Positions 1-11,300 of a stretch of 64,000 nucleotides of DNA are shown here, piece after piece. Below the pieces are notes generated by a model. The model was not told where the DNA came from. It did not search any database and saw only the letters and a list, made by a program, of their open reading frames with translations. The position numbers were made by a program, and so were the translations under genes. Within the stretch, counting starts at the first letter, position 1. Each line of letters opens with the position of its first letter. Source of the DNA: Macquaria australasica (Eukaryota; Chordata; Actinopteri; Centrarchiformes; Percichthyidae). Location: positions 496,001 through 560,000 of the forward strand of contig SEMN01000226.1 in assembly GCA_005408345.1 (NCBI GenBank). The letters are read 5' to 3'.

Positions 1-880
1 ACTTCTACTCGTGCTGTTGCTGCGAGGCTGAGAAGACTTATTTATAGCTGTACTGACAACTGACACACCAATGAGACATAGGTCAAATCTATTTTGCCCT
101 TTTCCATATTTCCACTTTGTTGTGATTATCTGGCGTTATGATTATCAATTTTATTTATTTATGGTTGCTGAAAACCTGGCTAAAATACAGACATTTTTTT
201 AGCAGTGCTGAGCAACCACACCATTGCACAGACAACTCAAAAGCCATCCAGAGAATTGAGTTACATTGAAAAAAGAGCACTGCTGTTAACCTTTGAAGAT
301 CCAAATATCAACTGTGGGTGTTCATACTACAGCTGATGATAGATGTGACAGCTCATCCACTCAGGTGACAGAGAAAAAGGTAAAGAGGCATGACTTTTAA
401 AGGCAAGGGGTCAGTAGTATAAGGTCGGCCAAAGAGCTGGCTGCTGGTGATGCAGTTGGCTTGCCAAATCACAGGCTACAACACAGACCCGACTCTGAGC
501 GGGCAAGTACAAGCTCATAGATCACATTACAGCCACGGACAGTTACCAGGCCACAAGAGTAATGCCACACTGACGGCTGTGCAGTTGTAAAGGGTAAATC
601 CACACTGAATCACTTGCAGAGGGTAAAGAAACTACTGCTGTGCTGCTCCGTCTGGGCTCAAACTCTCAAACATGTTGCACTTGTGCACACACTTGAATCA
701 GTGAGGTCGCAGCAGGTGTTTTGGCTCTGACAGTCGCTGGTACATCACCTGCTGTGACATCACCATTTAGGATTGTGTAGTGCAACAGGCTGGAAAGTTT
801 AAGTGAAGTTTTGGAGATGCAAATAGTTAAAAAAGCAAGGACAAAGATGCATTTTCTGTATTTGCTGGATCTTGACTCAC
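1..880. other. PKM intron 3 sequence (left edge)
   Basis: No coding exon on either strand could be matched to the next PKM segment. The stretch reads as ordinary unique intronic DNA with no clear repeat. Confidence 0.6.
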
Positions 881-1279
881 TTCATGTGTGCCATGAGAGA
901 AGTTCATTCTTGCAATGTTCATCCCAGCCTTGATCATTTCCTTGGCCATTTCCACAGATCGGGAGGCAGGTCCTGCATGGTGAATGATGGGATTTTACAG
1001 AGAAACATGGAGCTAAATATGAAGTTTGTAAGGTCATATGGATGTTTTAAATCCAGATACAACGAGATAATCTTTGAATGAATTGTGTAACAAGAGATGA
1101 ATCGACAGGGTTTCTTAATGAGTCTGACCGATTGTGCAGATGATGCCGGTGTTGCGAGACACAGCAGGTTCAGAGTCAATATCCAGCAGGCACATGTGCT
1201 CAATGAAGGTGTCCGCCATGGCAGCATGCAGCTGTTGGGTGTGGATGATGGAAGAGCCCGAATCCTTTGACTTCGACAT
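881..1279 (-). CDS. pkm: Pyruvate kinase PKM, N-terminal exons (partial)
   Basis: Pyruvate kinase transfers phosphate from phosphoenolpyruvate to ADP in the last step of glycolysis, as a cytosolic tetramer. Two coding exons are visible on the minus strand: 1279-1129 (ATG to ATC G, then a GT donor) and 972-881 (92 nt, donor GTGAGT). The join is in frame. Residues 1-50 include QQLHAAMADTFIEHMC and NTGIICTIG. The second exon reads PASRSVEMAKEMIKAGMN and ends FSHGTHE, the conserved start of the vertebrate PKM barrel domain. The acceptor before the start exon is at 1294, leaving 14 nt of leader before ATG. The following exon (expected to begin YH) is not in positions 1-880, so the gene continues beyond the left edge. 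Family assignment is very secure. Muscle PKM is preferred over liver PKLR by sequence and by adjacency to PARP6; which teleost duplicate it is cannot be told here. Confidence 0.96.
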
Positions 1280-2403
1280 GACTGGATCTGAGTCTGCAGG
1301 AAAAATCCTGTGGAGACAGAAAAGGATACAAGTGCAATGAGCGATTAGTACCTGACAACTCTGCCTCTGACATGTATTATAGTTTATATAGGAAATAGTT
1401 TTTTCATGGGCCACAGACAGAAGACAGTCCAGGTAAATACTTTGGTCTAAATGGTGACGCAAAGGCTCCTGACTCTTACAACCAAGAACTTGTAATAGAA
1501 ACTACTGTAAAGTAACAAATTATCACATAAACATGAGCACATACATATTCAAAGAGTATGGAAAGTAAATCAGAAACTATGGTAAGATTCTATCAATTAT
1601 CTCAATGGAAAAGTATACACTTATAGTAAGGTGTGACCTCTCCGTGGATTAATTCTAAGTCAGTGGAGAGTGACTGTGCAAGCTGACCAAACAGCCTGTG
1701 CATAAAGCAACAACGACAGTATGTGCCTGCCTGACTGCACTCTCCCACATTCCAGTGGGAATTTGTGTGCAACTGAAGAAGAGGAGCTGGTCACATTTAA
1801 CAGAGGCTAAAGGTAATTCAAACACACAAGGAATAACTCCAGTACTCCAGGAGGAAGCTAAAAAACATTATTTATGCCCGAGGAGCAATGCTGGTTGAGA
1901 ATCCAAATGATGCACATTAAAAGCAGAGTTATCAGGATTCAGCTTACAGTCGGCTACAATCGGTATGCAACATGCATGACAAACGTGTGTTGTCAGTCAG
2001 TGCATGGAAACGTGGTGTGTGTGTGCTGGGACACCATTCCTGCCTACAGTACAGTACAGTATCAGAACAGAACAGATAAATAACAAATACATCAAAGTTA
2101 CAGTAGTACAGTGTGCACAAAGGAACTGTATGAGCAAAACATATAGTGCACTCTCCTGATATTCCAGATCAAAGTGACATTTTAGATACAGTATAATAAT
2201 ATACTATATAATATATTATTATAAATGTAGCCATTTACCACAAGTCATATAAAGATTTTCAAAGAAAAAGTTTCTTCAGTGATTAAAATTGCTTTTTAAC
2301 TTTTTTTAAACATGATAAACATGAGTAAATAATAATTTGATTTAAACATTGAATCAAAACCAAAGCAAAACCTCCTGTCCACTCTCTGCTTGCTGTTACT
2401 CAC

Positions 2404-2530
2404 CTACTAGATGAACTTTGCAGGGACCAAGACGCCCCTGGTTCTGCTGGAGCGACAGTTTTTATTCGCCTCTCTAACCGGGACTACTTTCCCGTGTGAC
2501 CGACACCGGGTGACACAGGATATAGGGCGC
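2404..2530 (-). promoter_or_regulatory. pkm: Probable PKM 5'-untranslated first exon and promoter
   Basis: On the minus strand a good donor (CTAGTAG then GTGAGTAAC) ends a GC-richer stretch at 2404. It would splice to the acceptor at 1294 just upstream of the PKM start codon. A weak TATA-like CTATATCC lies near 2518-2525, roughly where a core promoter would sit. The transcription start is inferred, not seen. Confidence 0.5.
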
Positions 2531-4776
2531 GACAGTTAAGGCCAAATTTACCGTTTGGACAGCAAGTTGAACGTATATTTTTAACATGGAAGTTGATTTC
2601 TATAACTAAATATCAAATCCAATGTAAAATTTTCAGATAAAAGCTCAAGAGTTGGACAAATATTGAGGGAGGATACCAGGCGAGTGTTGTTCGCCTGGCC
2701 AATCACAAAGCTCTCGGCTGAGCTGGGTCACCAGTTTGGACCTGAGGCACCTTAAATTATAAGTAACGCGATCTTTTGACTGTATTTTAAGCTGCTGCTT
2801 TACTGTATGTATCTCATATTATTATTGTTATTGTATTATTGTTACTGTTGTGTTTTTTATTCTCTTTTTTAAAATCTTATTTATCTCAAGGATGAAGCAG
2901 TTGCTTCAGTGGCATATTGCAAAATTGGATGTTTTATGGTTGCCTGTGCTTGTACCTTGATAACAGTTCTTTCAAAAAAATGGCAATAAAAGTATGTTTT
3001 AAAAAAGCTTTAACAGGTAAAATCACAACATTTATTCTGTTCTCACCTCTGACCCCAAACTTTACTCAACCCATGCTTAAACACAATTCTCACACTGACC
3101 TATTGTCCCCATTGTTACTTGAACCCTAAACAGAAACTACAAATCTGTTAACACTCTTTAAATAAGTGTATTGGAAAATGTATTGAGTGTGAGAGATCTC
3201 ACTTTTTTGTTCTTGTGAGGACATTTTGGTGAATACAGAAATACAAAAACACACATATATCATCAGATATCATCAACAAAATGCAACATCTGATAAGAAA
3301 TGTTGTTTATTTGTCAAGATCCCACATTGCTTCAGGTGCACACCTGGTCACAACTATATCCGGACTTTTTTTTTTTTTCAATATTGTTTTTTTCTTTATT
3401 TCATTGACATGCAATTTATTTTGCACTATGATGATGGGTTGTTTCTCAGCAGGGGTGGGATTGTGTCTGCATTACTTGCAGCATGATATGACAGGCCAAA
3501 TGCATTCACTTAGAGCTTGATATATAGTAATGGAGTTTCAAAATGAGAAGAGAGGTGCAGCCAAGCTGAAAATGACATAAGTAGAGGATATGACAGCTGA
3601 AGAGTCAAAAAAAGCAGTAGATGTGTGCAGAGATGTAAACTTAATATCAACCTGCTAACATATTACGCAGATAGTCATAGTAACACAGGAAGCACATTTA
3701 TCAAAAATAGATGCAAAACCCCGTCATATATCTGGTTGTCTTTCTGTCAAGGTCTGTTATGGTATATGTATATATAGTTGAGCCATGCTGGGCTCCATGT
3801 AGCATGAGGAACATACTGTACCATACACACAAAACTTGATCTACCTGGTGCCATGTTTAACATACTATATAAAAAAAATGTGCTGTCTCAGCACTGCTCA
3901 GTAATGCAGTCATTTTATATACTGATAGGGGTACATTTTTTACTTTTACAAAAGCTTTAAGATAACCTTAAAATAAGAACTAAGAGCTAAGTTTTAAAAA
4001 CAACAAAAGAATTTGTAAAAATAAAAATAATGTCTGAATGTTTATACGCTACAAAGCTGTTTAACAAGGTAAAAATAAATGAATTGTACAGTATTTCAGC
4101 TGGACCTGTGTGTCATTTATGACTCCTAAATATTCTTGGAACGTGTGGAAGCCCTTCAAGAGCCGGAAATCTGACTCCAAACTGACTTTCACCTACCTCC
4201 CGTCCATATAAGGGTAAATGCACAACCTAAAGTGTAAAAGCAGGCTTGAAGCCAGCAGAGCCACTGGCTGCAGAAAAATGCCTGCGGTCCTGATTTCCAG
4301 TTTAACGATGAGTTAAACAATAAATTATTCTTTTAAAATGGCATCCAGTGAAATGGTCACAGGTCTCAGTTCACCTGTGTTTCAACTGCATGCGTTCAGT
4401 TTTTACACATTCACAACATCACTGTTACACACAAGTAATGGTGTTGTTTTGGCAACAAAATGTATGACTTGATCTAACATATTACATTCTGAAACATAGT
4501 GCAACAGGTATACAATCACACAGGTCAAAATGATGTCCCTTCTTATTTCACATAATTTTAACAAAATCACTTTTCTTATCTTCTTATATCTTATCTTGTA
4601 ATAGTTGTCTAAGTTTCTACATTTTTAGTTAATTTCCCTGTATGGTAACTACACACTCTAGCTGTGTCCCAAATCCATATTACATACTAATCCTACTAAG
4701 GTCTTGAGTCTGTAGTGTGTTCACACTGCAATATACTCAAAACAGTCAGTGTGCATACTAAAATCTGCTTTATTGT

Positions 4777-5600
4777 CAGTGGTGGAGGAAGTACTCAGAT
4801 CATTTACTTAAGTAAAAGTACTAATACCACACTAGGTCCATTGAAATGTTACTTAAGTAGAAATATGTAAGTATAATCAGGAAAATGTACTTACAGTATT
4901 AAAATTCAAAGTACTCAATGCTGAGAAATGGCCACTCCGACTGATATACTATTATATATTATATCATTGGATTATTATTACTCTTGCATTAATGTAAAAG
5001 CCGGATTTTATTGTTGTAGAGGTGAAGCTAATTTTTCAGTATTTTGTATCGGACTGCACATAACTGCACATATTTTTTTTATCATGGATTAGTCTGCTGA
5101 TTATTTTCTCGATTTATAAATTGATTGTTTGGTTTGTAAAAATTCTGAAAACATAAGAAATGCCGTCAAATTTACCAAGAGCCCAAAGTGACACCTTCAC
5201 AATGCTTGTTTGGTCCAACCAGTAGTCCAAAAGTCAAAACAAATCCTCACATTTGAGAAGCTGGAGCCATTAAATGTGTTTGCATTTTTACATGAAAAAT
5301 GACTAAATGATTATCAATATAGTTGCCAATTAATTTTCTGTCAATTGATTAATTGTCTAATTGTTTCAGCTGTACTTGTACATTTTCATATGTTTTATGT
5401 GAAAACATTTTAATTTGTGAAGTAACTAGTAAGTAAAGCTGTCAGATAATTGTAGTGAAGTAAAAAGTACAATATGTCCCTCTGAAATGTAGTAGAGCAG
5501 AAGTAGAAGTGGCATGCAAGAAAATACTAAGTACAAATACCTTAAATGTGTACTGAAGTACAGCACTTAAGTAAATGTACTTGGTTACATTTTACCACTG
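4777..5600. mobile_element. hAT-like non-autonomous element (CAGTGGTGGA ends) with an internal repeat
   Basis: The element starts CAGTGGTGGAGGAAGTACTC and ends ATTTTACCACTG. Both ends carry TTACTTAAGTAAA-type motifs in inverted orientation. The flanking octamers TTTATTGT and TTCATTTT agree at 6 of 8 positions, consistent with a decayed 8-bp target duplication. A second repeat, recognisable by TTTGGTCCAACCAGTAGTCC, sits inside at about 5065-5360. No transposase is encoded. Confidence 0.75.
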
Positions 5601-5889
5601 TTCATTTTTGAGTGCGCAAGTGATGGACACTATTCTCCCACAATGCATTGCACAAAGGAAAAGGTTACTCACGTTTGCATGTATTAAAACAAATTGTAGC
5701 TGTTGGGTAAAACAGCTTTGTGAATGCCCCATAAAACCATAAATAAGTATCAAATCTGTGGGAAAACTTTTTAGATTTTTATTTGTGAAGTTTAACTGTA
5801 AGTGACATTCCAAAGTCACAGTTTGATTTTTTAAGACAATTAGCATGAAGTATCCAATTAGTATGAATTGGGACACACTGTCCTCTGAG

Positions 5890-5891
<2 letters not shown>

Positions 5892-5935
<44 letters not shown>
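5892..5935. repeat. (CT)n microsatellite
   Basis: An uninterrupted run of about 22 CT units. The Ser-Leu open frame through it is an artefact. Confidence 0.97.
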
Positions 5936-5938
<3 letters not shown>

Positions 5939-6315
5939 AACAGCTTCCTCTTGTGGAAAACTGGTTGAAGCGTCTTGAGCTTTATTTTTTTGTCTTTTTT
6001 TTTTTTTTTACAGGTCTGTTGGGTGAGAGTGTCAACCTGCAGAACAACTGAAGTACATCAGTAAGGCTCTACTTCCTCTGCTATCTGCTCACATCAAAGC
6101 ACAGTAATAATAATGCGACGTCAGGTCACGAGACTTTTTTTTTACTTTAGCAGCACCACATGTTCAAACCGGTTTTATAATCAATGTTTGTTTTTTTTGT
6201 TTTTTTACAAACGTTTAATCGTTTTCTTTACTGTAACGTGAAACTAGTTTGGATGTTGTGTATGTGTGTTCCAATTGTGCTTTTTTGTCTATATGATTTT
6301 ATGCTGTATATATAA

Positions 6316-6400
6316 AAAGGTCTGGGGTGTCCTGGCGGTTAAGCCCCATAACTGCAATGCCCCTGGTTCAAACCCCTCTTTCTGTCTGCTAATTTATTTT
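6316..6400 (+). repeat. tRNA-derived SINE-like fragment
   Basis: TGGCGGTTAAG resembles a pol III A box, and GGTTCAAACCCC about 40 nt later matches a B box. The surrounding sequence does not fold into a complete tRNA with an aminoacyl stem, so this looks like the head of a SINE and not a functional tRNA gene. A (GA)n tract follows at 6416-6446. Confidence 0.5.
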
Positions 6401-6413
6401 AAAAAATGTTTAT

Positions 6414-6415
<2 letters not shown>

Positions 6416-6446
<31 letters not shown>
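6416..6446. repeat. (GA)n microsatellite
   Basis: About 15 GA units directly downstream of the SINE-like head. Confidence 0.95.
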
Positions 6447-6449
<3 letters not shown>

Positions 6450-6834
6450 TGATCTCAATTAGACAGCCTGTTTAAACAAAGGATTTACCAACTTATTTCA
6501 GTTTACTTCCTGATAATTCTCTATGTTGACTGTTTGGTGTCTACAACAGATGCAGCAGATATTGTATAGAGCTGCTTGCTGTGGATATCCGATCCCTGTA
6601 TAATTCACTGAGAACCTGTTGTTCATTTATCTTGTGGGTCTGACAGATAAGGCCTGAAAGTTATGATATAACAGTAGGTGTATCAAATGAGAACGGGTGG
6701 ATACAACAACACAAAAACTGCACAATATAACACAATATAAATCAATATCCCTGCAACGAATGCTGGCTTCGTGAAGCTCACAATGTTCTGGCACTGCGTC
6801 TGAGACGTGTTGACTCACCTCAGCAGAAATCTCA

Positions 6835-7480
6835 GTTCAGTTCAGATCTTTATCGTCCCACAAGAGGAAATTATTTTTGCAGCAAGGCAGCATAAAAACA
6901 CAGACATAAAACATGAAACATAAACACAGTAAAAACAAGACAGCTGAAGACATTAAAAGGTGCTGCACTATGTACGCAATTCAGAATAAAACAAATGGTG
7001 TACGATAAAAGCCACAAAAGCTCCAACACAAAGAATAAAGATAAGAAAAATAATATGCTAAGCTGTGCAGGAACCAAGAGGCAGTTTCTAATGCCATAGA
7101 ATTAAGAGCACTTATTGCACATGGGATAAATGAAAACTTGAACCTGTTGCACATAATATTTCGAATCCTGTATAAGTTTTTATTGATATGTATTTGATTG
7201 TTTTATAATCTTATGGTTCATGCACAGCCTTGAAAAGGGCAGTATATGGTATAGAGTGCAGGGGTCCATCATATTGTGCCCACCCACTATAAACAAACAC
7301 CGCCACAACAAACACCCACTCATGTCTAAGTGGATTACTCTGAGAAAAGCACTTGTTGAGAGAAGACCTGCACAGATGCTAGCAGTCCTAGAAGTGACTA
7401 ATCTGGCCAGACTGCAGAGCAGCAGGCGACTGCTAACAAGGGTAACTGCCGATTAAGGTCAGACTGCAGCACAGCAGGCA
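6835..7480. mobile_element. Probable degenerate LINE 3' remnant
   Basis: It begins with the direct repeat CAGTTCAGTTCAGATC followed by TTTATCGTCCCACAAGAGGA, a sequence type I associate with fish retroposon ends. Later stretches have protein-like composition but no intact frame. The family is not identified. Confidence 0.3.
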
Positions 7481-8392
7481 GACAGGAAGACTAATAAATG
7501 CCAAACATCACCCGTATCATCATCCTTCAACTCTGCCACCAGGGATCTTTGCACTCATCACGGTCTTAAAACTGATTCATGAGCTTGACTTTTCAAGAGT
7601 CAAGAGATTAGTTTTGTTTCTCTCCTCTTTTACTGAGGAATATATCATGTACGCTGTGGAAATGATGCCAGTCTTATCACACAAATAGGACAGAGGGACT
7701 GTAAGTGTGCATAAAAGCATGGACTTAAAGCCCTGGAGCTGCAGGTCTTGTCCTCAGCCTCTCCTCTGTCTGGACCAGGTTCAGCTGATCAGGTTGTCAG
7801 TATCTGCAGCCAATCATGTGACGCTGAAGTCCGAGACTGAACATGTGGGACTTCCTGCTGTTCAAACCAGAGAGGGAGAGGACAGCCAAACGCAAACGGC
7901 CAGCCGAGCCATCAAACAGGAATATTCATTGTTTTTGCTGTTTCAGGGTCACATATGGAATTAAGATTTTCCTTTTTGTTGTAGTTTTTATTTTATATCA
8001 TTACATTGTTTGTTCAATTGGAATATGTGGAAACTCCAAGGGTTTCTCGGGAAGGAAACGTAAGGACATTTTCGTTTTTGTGCCACTGACATCATTAACA
8101 TGTTATTTCCAAACATGTTCCCGTCTTTTGAATAATTGTATTTGCATTTTTAATAATGTCACTGAACTTGCTGAGATAAAGGGAGGCAAATAAAAAATAA
8201 TCTTGGTAATGAAAACACACTTTAAATTGTGAAGAAAATACGGGCAGTATTATGTGCATATATGTATATTGTAGAGGTAGTTGAATTAATTAAGTCACAT
8301 ATGTGTTTTCAGCATAGTGTTTAATTGTGTCAGTCACAGTGGAGGAAACAGACTGTTGACTGTCGCTGAGGAAGTGCCAAAGAACTGAACAC

Positions 8393-11300
8393 ATGGTGAG
8401 TCTATAAGCCCCAAATGTCCCTCTCCAATTCACATTATATTTATATAATACTCTTAATATCACACAGTCTGGATATGTTTTTAGAACTGAAATCATTAGC
8501 CAATTAATTGATTAGTTGGTCAGAATTAATCAACAATGATTTTGATAACTGATCAGAGGTTTGAGTCATTTTTTAAGCAAAGAAATTCAGTTTGCATTTC
8601 TCAATGTGAATATTTCCTGGTTTTCTTTGTCTTCTACAACATTAAATTCAATATCTTTGGGTTTTGGACTTTTGGTCCAACAAAACAAGACATTTGAATA
8701 TGCCACCTTGGGCTCTGGGTAACTGGGCAATTCATTAATTGATTAATGAAGAACATAATTAGCACATTCATTTATAATGAAAGCAGTCATTAGTTGAAGT
8801 CCCATCTTGTTTTGCAACCACCAGATGTGACACAGTAAAGAGATTATATCATACAATTATATGTAACCTGTATTGAAATGTTCATAGTGTACAGCAGATG
8901 TAGTGTTATACCCTCTAAATGACCTGCAAATGTGTTGAAATCAGAGGCAGTCTCAGTTGACTTTGTTTGGGTGGACTGAAAGAACTAATTGGTTCTGTAA
9001 ATATGAGGATCTTTTGATTGACTGCACTTCCCATTAACCCGACAGGAGACTGAGTGCGAGCAGTCGACGGAGAGCCAAACTGATGAGGACAGCGACACAG
9101 AGGAGGTCCTGTGTGGAGTCCATGTAAGCATTACTTTCTATATTATTTTAGCACAATCCCAATTATCACCACACACTTGAGTAAAGACAACCTCCTACAG
9201 AAATTGTTGCATATGAAGTTTTGATTAAAAAGCACAAGTTATCATTTGGTCACTGGATCTTAGAATGGCAATGGCTCCATTTGGCTTTTATATTATAGAG
9301 TAAAGTTTGGAGTTACTATAAATAACTATTAATACATGGTTTATAACACTATAATACAGATATAAGGACATTTTAATATAATTGAATTAGTTTTTATTAA
9401 TGTATTTCTCAACAAATTTTCCTTTGAAGCATCCGTAACAAAATGATTGATACACACAAACAAATGTTATGAAGCATTTATTAGCTGTTGATACACATAT
9501 ACAGATCATTCACAAGCAGGTTTAAAACAGTTTATAAATGTGTTCAAAACACATGAAGACACGTTGAGTTTCAAGGTTCTTTCTTGACCTCAGAAATAGT
9601 ACAAATTCTTAACTCAAGGTCCACTAGATTTTTTTGGGGGGGGGGCTTTCAGCAGCATCTCATGGTCTTCATCAGCAAATTGAGTTTATGAGAGTAAAGA
9701 CATTTTTTATAAATGAAATAATTTAATTTATTATGCCATATTTATGCTTCACATGAGGAGTTATGCAAATACAGTTGACAAATACATAATAAACACAAAA
9801 AATGTCCTTACATATACTTACAACTACAGTATAGTGTGTTAAATTATAAACCATTTATTAATTGTCTATGTACTGCTTGTATAAATACAAAGTACAGGTA
9901 GATAAAATAAAGTGTTACCCACATTTTATATCTTAAGAAACGTCTTGTTTCTTCATGATGGGAATAATAGCCTCCCTCTCAGCCGTCATTGTAAAAATCT
10001 GTGAGTGGTTCAATCCCTCAGTCCCCTGTGGTGCTGAGCTGTTTGGACCAGAAGGTAAGTGTGTTAGTGTTTGTCTCGGCAGGAGAGCTGTGCCACTGAC
10101 CTGTATCACCACCCCCAGCTGGATACTGACATAGAGGCAGTCAGGACTTTGTATTCAGACTCTGCAGTCTCTATCAGGTCAGAACAACTCTTCTTATTCA
10201 TGGCCTTAAAAAGAAAGGGTCTCTGCTGCTTTTCTACACTGTCAAATGTCCCCTTCCTTTTCCTCTGCTAGGGAGTATGGGTCAATTGATGATGTGGATG
10301 TTGACTTAAACATAAATGCCAACTTTTTGGATGTAAGTTAAATCTACTATACAGTCAATTCAAGTACAATATATTGACATGTTTGCTGCCATGGCATCTT
10401 GTTCTGTTTAACACGATTAGACTGTTTGGTGTCCGCAGGAGGATGTGGTCAAGGCCTGGAGGGTTAATCCATCAGAGCCCATCGTTATCCGCCTGCACTT
10501 CTCTCCGTCTCAGTATCTGGACGGACCTGGTGAGCATCAACAACGCTGCTGCAAACCAGATTTGCTATAAGTCAATGTGACACCTGATTAAGTGATGTTT
10601 CTCACCACAGCACCTTCAGTCGAAGTCTTTCAGCCATCCAACACAGATCGTTTCAGCCTTGGGAAACAACTACAGAAGTGAGTGTCCAATCTATAATTTT
10701 TATGGCAGCAATAATTAGATTTCTTAGTACAATATTACAGCTGTCACTTCAAACTATTTAGTTTAAATATGGATGAACATTTTAAGCCCTAACCCTTTCT
10801 ATGTTATTCATGGCACACCTACTGATTGCTCAGACCAACTTCATTTCTGTTCCCCAGTATTCTCACAGTCTTCTTATCTCGGGAGTGGAAACATCTGACC
10901 AACGAGAACATCGTAGGCCGACAGAAGAGAAGACACAGCTGGCTCAGGCCAAGTGGAACAATCAAGAAATTTCGTGCAAGACTCAGCGTCTGGCTCCCGC
11001 TATCAAAGTATGCGGCGATTTAATTAATTCAGCAGTTTCATTGCTGATTCAGTCTGTTCTCGAGTCTATTCACGGCTTCCTCACTTCCTCACCGTGAGCA
11101 GGTCCAGTGAGCTCCAGGAACCAAAGATCATCTTGCCAGCGATGAAACTGAACCGCTTCACGAATCATACAACTTCCTACACCATCAAGAATCCCTCAGG
11201 AGAGCTCTCCACCTACACACCCAGTGGAAAGGTGAGGACTTAAAGATAATTCAAAATACTCCTCTGTGACATTCACTTGAGTATTTTATGGATGCTGGTT

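Larger units (their letters stand above)
2531..8392. other. PKM-PARP6 intergenic region
   Basis: This is the space between the head-to-head PKM (minus) and PARP6 (plus) genes. It holds AT-rich unique sequence, a CAGTGGTGGA-type element with a second repeat inside it (4777-5600), CT and GA microsatellites (5892-5935, 6416-6446), a tRNA-like SINE head (6316-6400) and LINE-like debris (about 6835-7480). PARP6 5'-untranslated exons may lie in the last kilobase but I cannot place them. No protein-coding gene is supported. Confidence 0.6.

Noticed and set aside
5845..6051. Open frame encoding a Ser-Leu repeat protein
   Set aside because: It is created by the (CT)n microsatellite at 5892-5935; no gene context.
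6316..6400. Functional tRNA gene
   Set aside because: A- and B-box-like words are present but no cloverleaf with matched acceptor stem can be drawn; treated as a SINE head.
7707..8193. Open frames with an apparent start MWDFLLFKPE upstream of PARP6
   Set aside because: No donor joins it in frame to the 9046 exon, and the PARP6 model is already full length from 8393.
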